9,870 nucleotides of DNA from JAZKFP01 sp040386355 (GTDB lineage Bacteria > Pseudomonadota > Gammaproteobacteria > Pseudomonadales > UBA6940): NCBI GenBank assembly GCA_040386355.1, contig JAZKFP010000295.1, forward strand, positions 1 through 9,870. Direction: 5' to 3'. The notes under the pieces were generated by a model. That model had not been told where the DNA came from. It worked only from the letters and a program-made list of their open reading frames with translations, and did no database searches. Each line of letters opens with the position of its first letter. Position 1 is the stretch's first letter. This document shows positions 6,650 to 9,870 of the stretch, in pieces. Both the position numbers and the translations under genes were made by a program.

Positions 6650-6673
6650 TCCGTAGTAATAAGGATTATTTTT
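6647..6673 (+). terminator. Weak terminator-like hairpin after the 33-aa ORF
   Basis: TAATCC (6647-6652) and GGATTA (6663-6668) pair around a 10-nt loop, followed by TTTTT (6669-6673). The stem has only two G-C pairs, so termination would be weak. The first three bases are the stop codon of the + strand small ORF. Confidence 0.3.
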
Positions 6674-6726
6674 ACATCAGAGCAATCTAGAAGGAAACAA
6701 GAAAGCAGGTGATATAACCTTGCCCT

Positions 6727-6745
6727 TTGACAGCAAAAATGTCAA
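6727..6745. repeat. Inverted repeat TTGACA/TGTCAA, possible operator
   Basis: TTGACA (6727-6732) and TGTCAA (6740-6745) are perfect inverted 6-mers with a 7-nt A-rich centre. It lies between tgpA and the tiny ORFs. Both arms equal the -35 consensus, but I find no -10 box at the right distance on either strand, and no T run for a terminator. Confidence 0.3.
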
Positions 6746-6807
6746 CCTTTGATTCTGAAAAAATTGTTGAAACACCTTTTATTATTTTAAGAGCTTTACT
6801 AATCCGA

Positions 6808-8847
6808 TCATTTTCGAAATTGGTTACGGTACTTAGACCACTTTCGAACTTCATTTTTAAAGTTTTGAAGTCCCATGTTGATTTGCTCCGGTGTCAGCGG
6901 TTGATATTGAAGCTTCATATACAATGTGGTTAATTGATGCGCAGAACGCTTTTGCATGTCAGTTAAAGAATGAGAATTGGCAACACGATTATAAAAAACT
7001 AAAGGAGTTTCATTGGCAAAGCGGCCTGTTTGCGGAGACACCATCTGAACCCACCTTAAATACCATCGATCAATAGGATTTAAATTTTCACGACGTTTGA
7101 AAAATAAAAATGCCGAGAAAATCACCAGCAAGGTAGTAATCAATACGGCCATACTGCTGACCATTATCCATAAACTTGAATTACCAAACAGATTTTCAAA
7201 AATTTTAATTTGGATCGATCTGTCAAACTGGACAACATATCGGTACCAGGTGTAATTTGCATAATCAAACCAAAATCGTAGTTGATTCAATGCTTGGCTG
7301 CGTTGCCAAACCTCACCTTCAAATGTATTTTCACTGACGCGTTTATCTTGACTTAACATGTGACGAAAGCCGTGCTGAACACGCTCTGGAGCAATCCAGG
7401 CAGTTGGGTCAACTCGAATCCAACCTTCATTAGGTAACCAATATTCAACCCATGCATGGGCATCATATTGATGAATCATTAAATAGCGCCCTACCGCATT
7501 GAGTTCTCCTCCTTGATAGCCCCCAACCATCCGAGTGGGTACCCCAATCGATCGCATTAACACCACAAAAGCACTTGCGTAATGTGCACAAAATCCCTTT
7601 TGTTTTTCGAAAAGAAAATCATCAATACTGTCACGTCCGAATTTCCCTGGCTCCAAGGTATAGAAAAAAGGATTTTTTAAAAAAAAGTCTTGTACTATAT
7701 TTACAAAAATCTCAACATCCTCTCCTGATTTTTGAAAGGTGTTTTTTGCCCATTGAATTGTTTTAGGATTATAACCACGCGGTAAAATAATATTTTTTTC
7801 ATGTAAAAAAACGGGAAGTTGTGGATCAAGTTTTACCTCTTCCGCTGAACTTAATTCATAACGAAAATTCTTTATAATGGGGCGATTAGATTGCCATGTG
7901 TGATCCGGTTTCCACCGTGAATCATTAATAGAATCGGTCGCAATTTCCATAGAAAACAACCAGAGTCTATCTGAAGGCTCCATTAAAATTTCATAATTGT
8001 ATTGCTTAGCATTTTTTTTAAAATCGGCTGAAAAATGATAATTAGGTTGCCAGTTTAAGTTTTGATTTATATTATTTTGAGAAAATTCCGAACGCCAAGT
8101 TTTGCCATCAAAATCGGAGTACACAATTCCGCGCCAATACAATTCTTTAAAATCTGGTTCTTTACCAAAAAATTTCACTCTAAATACTAAATCCGATGAG
8201 CCTCCCAATTTGGCAACATCGCCCGGACTCATTTCATCGCTTAAACCAACTCGTGGAACATTTTTTTCCACTGCTAAAGACCATAAGGGAGCAAAGCGTG
8301 GAAACATCAAAAATAAAATAATTGCTATAGGCACGGTTTGCAAAAATAAAATAGATGCGGTTTTAGTGGTTGTTAAATAATCTTGATGTTGAGCGGATCG
8401 ATGCAAGGAAACAAAAGCACAGGTGTTTATAAAAAAAACAAAAAGTTGGTAACCTGCCAAAAATAAAGAACTATTAAAAAAGAATTCAGCTGCTAATAAA
8501 AAATACCCCATTACTACAACAACATGAGCATCTTTTAATTTATGCATTTCTAACAATTTAAGAATGTATGTTAAAACCAACATCGCTACAGTAATATTAA
8601 GATTAAAGGTAATTCCATACTCTGCAATTAATCCCGACACCACAGCAGCAATCAAAATAAAACGAATAGATTTTTTAGGATAATTTGCTCGACCTTGATA
8701 AATTAAAAATCGCCACAATCCACACAGAAAAGCTAACAATATTGCCCAGACTGGAATATGAGGTAAATGAGGAATAATACATAAAACTTGGGCAGACAAA
8801 ATCCAAATTAAACTATTTCTTGGAATTTGATATTCTTCAGCGTTCAT
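6808..8847 (-). CDS. tgpA: TgpA-family membrane transglutaminase (DUF3488 / transglutaminase core / DUF4129)
   Basis: 679 aa, inner-membrane protein with its catalytic domain predicted in the periplasm. The N-terminal 185 residues contain about six membrane segments (DUF3488/TgpA_N), for example around 31-50, 62-79, 107-127 and 163-183. A periplasmic region follows, including the PGDVAKLGGSSDLVFRVKF motif (208-226). The transglutaminase core has KGFCAHYASAFVVLMRSIGV with catalytic C420, then DAHAWVEYW with H464 and RVDPTAW with D480. The C-to-H-to-D spacing of 44 and 16 equals that of Pseudomonas aeruginosa TgpA (C404, H448, D464). One membrane helix (559-583) and a cytoplasmic DUF4129 region (about 590-650, with NETPLVFYNRV) close the protein. 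TgpA is essential in P. aeruginosa; its substrate is unknown. Its start overlaps the DUF58 gene by 11 bp and has only a weak Shine-Dalgarno sequence, so coupled translation is likely. Confidence 0.9.
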   Translation of the reverse strand: MNAEEYQIPRNSLIWILSAQVLCIIPHLPHIPVWAILLAFLCGLWRFLIYQGRANYPKKSIRFILIAAVVSGLIAEYGITFNLNITVAMLVLTYILKLLEMHKLKDAHVVVVMGYFLLAAEFFFNSSLFLAGYQLFVFFINTCAFVSLHRSAQHQDYLTTTKTASILFLQTVPIAIILFLMFPRFAPLWSLAVEKNVPRVGLSDEMSPGDVAKLGGSSDLVFRVKFFGKEPDFKELYWRGIVYSDFDGKTWRSEFSQNNINQNLNWQPNYHFSADFKKNAKQYNYEILMEPSDRLWLFSMEIATDSINDSRWKPDHTWQSNRPIIKNFRYELSSAEEVKLDPQLPVFLHEKNIILPRGYNPKTIQWAKNTFQKSGEDVEIFVNIVQDFFLKNPFFYTLEPGKFGRDSIDDFLFEKQKGFCAHYASAFVVLMRSIGVPTRMVGGYQGGELNAVGRYLMIHQYDAHAWVEYWLPNEGWIRVDPTAWIAPERVQHGFRHMLSQDKRVSENTFEGEVWQRSQALNQLRFWFDYANYTWYRYVVQFDRSIQIKIFENLFGNSSLWIMVSSMAVLITTLLVIFSAFLFFKRRENLNPIDRWYLRWVQMVSPQTGRFANETPLVFYNRVANSHSLTDMQKRSAHQLTTLYMKLQYQPLTPEQINMGLQNFKNEVRKWSKYRNQFRK

Positions 8848-9781
8848 AGGCGGCCAACGCTTTTAGACAGCGTGAACGTTGAACTAAACCACGATCTGGT
8901 TGAATTGTCATGCCAGGTAGTGACAAACCAAACAAGATATCTTTAGCTGCCAACTGCAGCACCCAATAACATAAATGCGATAATTTTAATTCCTCATTTG
9001 AGGTTACAACTTTGTCCCAACCAAGCCAAATAATATCTTGTTCCGATGACGAAAAAATTTTAGTTGTTAAAGGCAATCCTCTCGATAAAACTTTCCAGTA
9101 CACATGTGACATAGAATCACCTGGTATATAATTTCGTAACCCCTCGTATTCGTCGACACCAACAACTGATTTTGCGTAAATATTTTGAATTTCAATTGTG
9201 CTAGGCAATGGACCTGCAATAGGTTTGGGAAACACCCAACTCTCTTGCATTAAATCAATCCAAGACCATGCACGGATAATTCCTAATGGGTAAATAGTTT
9301 CAACCTTAATTCTTCCAGGCTTTAACCGTCCTCGACGAGCTGCCAAAATAAAAATCTCAACAACTCCTTGTTGATCTTGAATTAACGAGATTTTAGAAGG
9401 CGGTGAATTTTTAAAACATAAGTGAATTTCTTCAATGGAACGCGTTATTGGTTTTTGTATGTTAATGCGAAATAACGCTTGCTCACCCAGAAAACAATGT
9501 TCAGCTTGACCCGCTTTCAGTGTGATTTCTGATAGATTTCGATACGTGTGTAAAATCGAAACTAGAAAAATAGAAACTAATAAAAAAGTGAGCGCTAGCA
9601 TTAATTCATTGCCGTAATTCACACCACCAATAAAAATTGCTGTCAGGCTTGCTAAATAAATCCAACCATATCGAGACGGAAAAATAAAAATATGTCGATA
9701 ACTTAAAGTGCATTCAGCTGAAGCAGGACATCGGCGCTGTAACCATGCTTGCCAAAATTTTTGCACCATTAAAGACGGCAT
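8837..9781 (-). CDS. DUF58 domain-containing membrane protein, partner of TgpA
   Basis: 314 aa from ATG 9781. An N-terminal stretch (FWQAWLQRRCPAS, then FIFPSRYGWIYL) is typical of the gammaproteobacterial DUF58 proteins encoded next to tgpA. Two membrane segments at about 39-53 and 59-77 are followed by HTYRNL. The remaining part is soluble, with the DUF58 signature DEYEGLRNYIPGDSMSHVYW at about 210-229 and WKVLSRG next to it. DUF58 proteins work with MoxR AAA+ ATPases and, in this locus type, with TgpA; the biochemical role is unknown. The open frame extends 22 codons further to ATG 9847, but that codon belongs to a dispersed repeat and the extra residues are not family-like. ATG 9781 has AAGG 12 nt upstream, a long but usable spacing; ATG 9769 is a further possibility. 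The stop lies inside the tgpA start region (11-bp overlap). No moxR is in the window. Confidence 0.85.
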   Translation of the reverse strand: MPSLMVQKFWQAWLQRRCPASAECTLSYRHIFIFPSRYGWIYLASLTAIFIGGVNYGNELMLALTFLLVSIFLVSILHTYRNLSEITLKAGQAEHCFLGEQALFRINIQKPITRSIEEIHLCFKNSPPSKISLIQDQQGVVEIFILAARRGRLKPGRIKVETIYPLGIIRAWSWIDLMQESWVFPKPIAGPLPSTIEIQNIYAKSVVGVDEYEGLRNYIPGDSMSHVYWKVLSRGLPLTTKIFSSSEQDIIWLGWDKVVTSNEELKLSHLCYWVLQLAAKDILFGLSLPGMTIQPDRGLVQRSRCLKALAAYER

Positions 9782-9841
9782 ATAATAATTAACCTTTGCC
9801 ACTATAGAATATAATTTATTTCCAAATTCTCTATTCCCCGT

Positions 9842-9870
9842 CGTCATTCCCGCGAAGGCGGGAATCCAGG
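9842..9870. repeat. Dispersed palindromic repeat (ATTCCCGC-GAAG-GCGGGAAT), cut by window edge
   Basis: A perfect 8-bp stem ATTCCCGC (9846-9853) and GCGGGAAT (9858-9865) with a GAAG loop, flanked by CGTC and CCAGG. This sequence type is, from general knowledge, a very common intergenic repeat in many proteobacterial genomes. It abuts the upstream end of the DUF58 gene and may continue beyond the window. It has the same 8-bp stem and 4-nt loop geometry as the hairpins at 1885-2035 but a different sequence and no GTAG. Confidence 0.75.

Larger units (their letters stand above)
6378..6807. other. Region between ACBP and tgpA (430 bp) with hairpins and tiny ORFs
   Basis: No gene of ordinary length fits here. 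A frame of 68 codons on + (6727-6933) runs into tgpA antisense and looks like chance. The stretch holds a - strand terminator (6412-6441), a second hairpin (6446-6465), two opposed tiny hydrophobic ORFs (6493-6579 on -, 6548-6649 on +), a weak + strand terminator-like hairpin (6647-6673) and an inverted TTGACA repeat (6727-6745). Confidence 0.6.

Noticed and set aside
6629..6710. Inverted 8-mers ACCTGCTT (6629-6636) and AAGCAGGT (6703-6710)
   Set aside because: The arms are 66 nt apart and short enough to occur by chance; no duplicated target or element boundary accompanies them.
6727..6933. 68-codon frame on the + strand starting in the intergenic region
   Set aside because: More than half is antisense to the tgpA 3' end and the rest has no ribosome site or family features.

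Overview
The window is AT-rich, with A/T-biased third codon positions. Its genes point to a flagellated, Gram-negative, gammaproteobacteria-like organism. The evidence is a FliD filament cap, flagellin-glycosylation genes, and a TgpA transglutaminase whose catalytic spacing matches the Pseudomonas protein. A low-GC lineage such as a Legionellales relative would fit, but that is inference; no rRNA or other taxonomic marker is present.

Left part (3-6095, + strand): the 3' part of fliD, its start lying off the left edge. A 461-bp gap follows, holding a REPIN-like pair of inverted hairpins (1885-2035) and a second A/T-rich nested hairpin (2174-2209). Then comes a tight three-gene run: a Maf/DUF115 motility-associated glycosyltransferase (2273-4321), pseB (4314-5372, overlapping by 8 bp) and an SpsF-type nucleotidyltransferase (5376-6095, 3-nt gap). 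These look like part of a nonulosonic-acid (pseudaminic-type) flagellin glycosylation pathway. PseB starts the sugar branch, the SpsF-type enzyme could activate a sugar, and Maf could transfer it to flagellin. The intermediate steps (pseC, pseH, pseG, pseI) are not in the window.

Middle (6096-6807): a small acyl-CoA-binding protein gene on the - strand, convergent with the sugar genes. To its right are about 430 bp without a large gene. They contain a GC-rich terminator reading on the - strand, a second hairpin beside it, and two opposed, overlapping tiny hydrophobic ORFs (33 aa on +, 28 aa on -), each with a Shine-Dalgarno sequence. These are the least explained part of the window.

Right part (6808-9870, - strand): a DUF58 protein and a TgpA-family membrane transglutaminase, overlapping by 11 bp as a translationally coupled pair. 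They belong to the MoxR-DUF58-transglutaminase type of locus; a moxR gene, if present, lies beyond the right edge. The window ends in a common dispersed palindromic repeat that supplies the first ATG of the longest DUF58 reading frame, so the real start is probably 66 bp further in.
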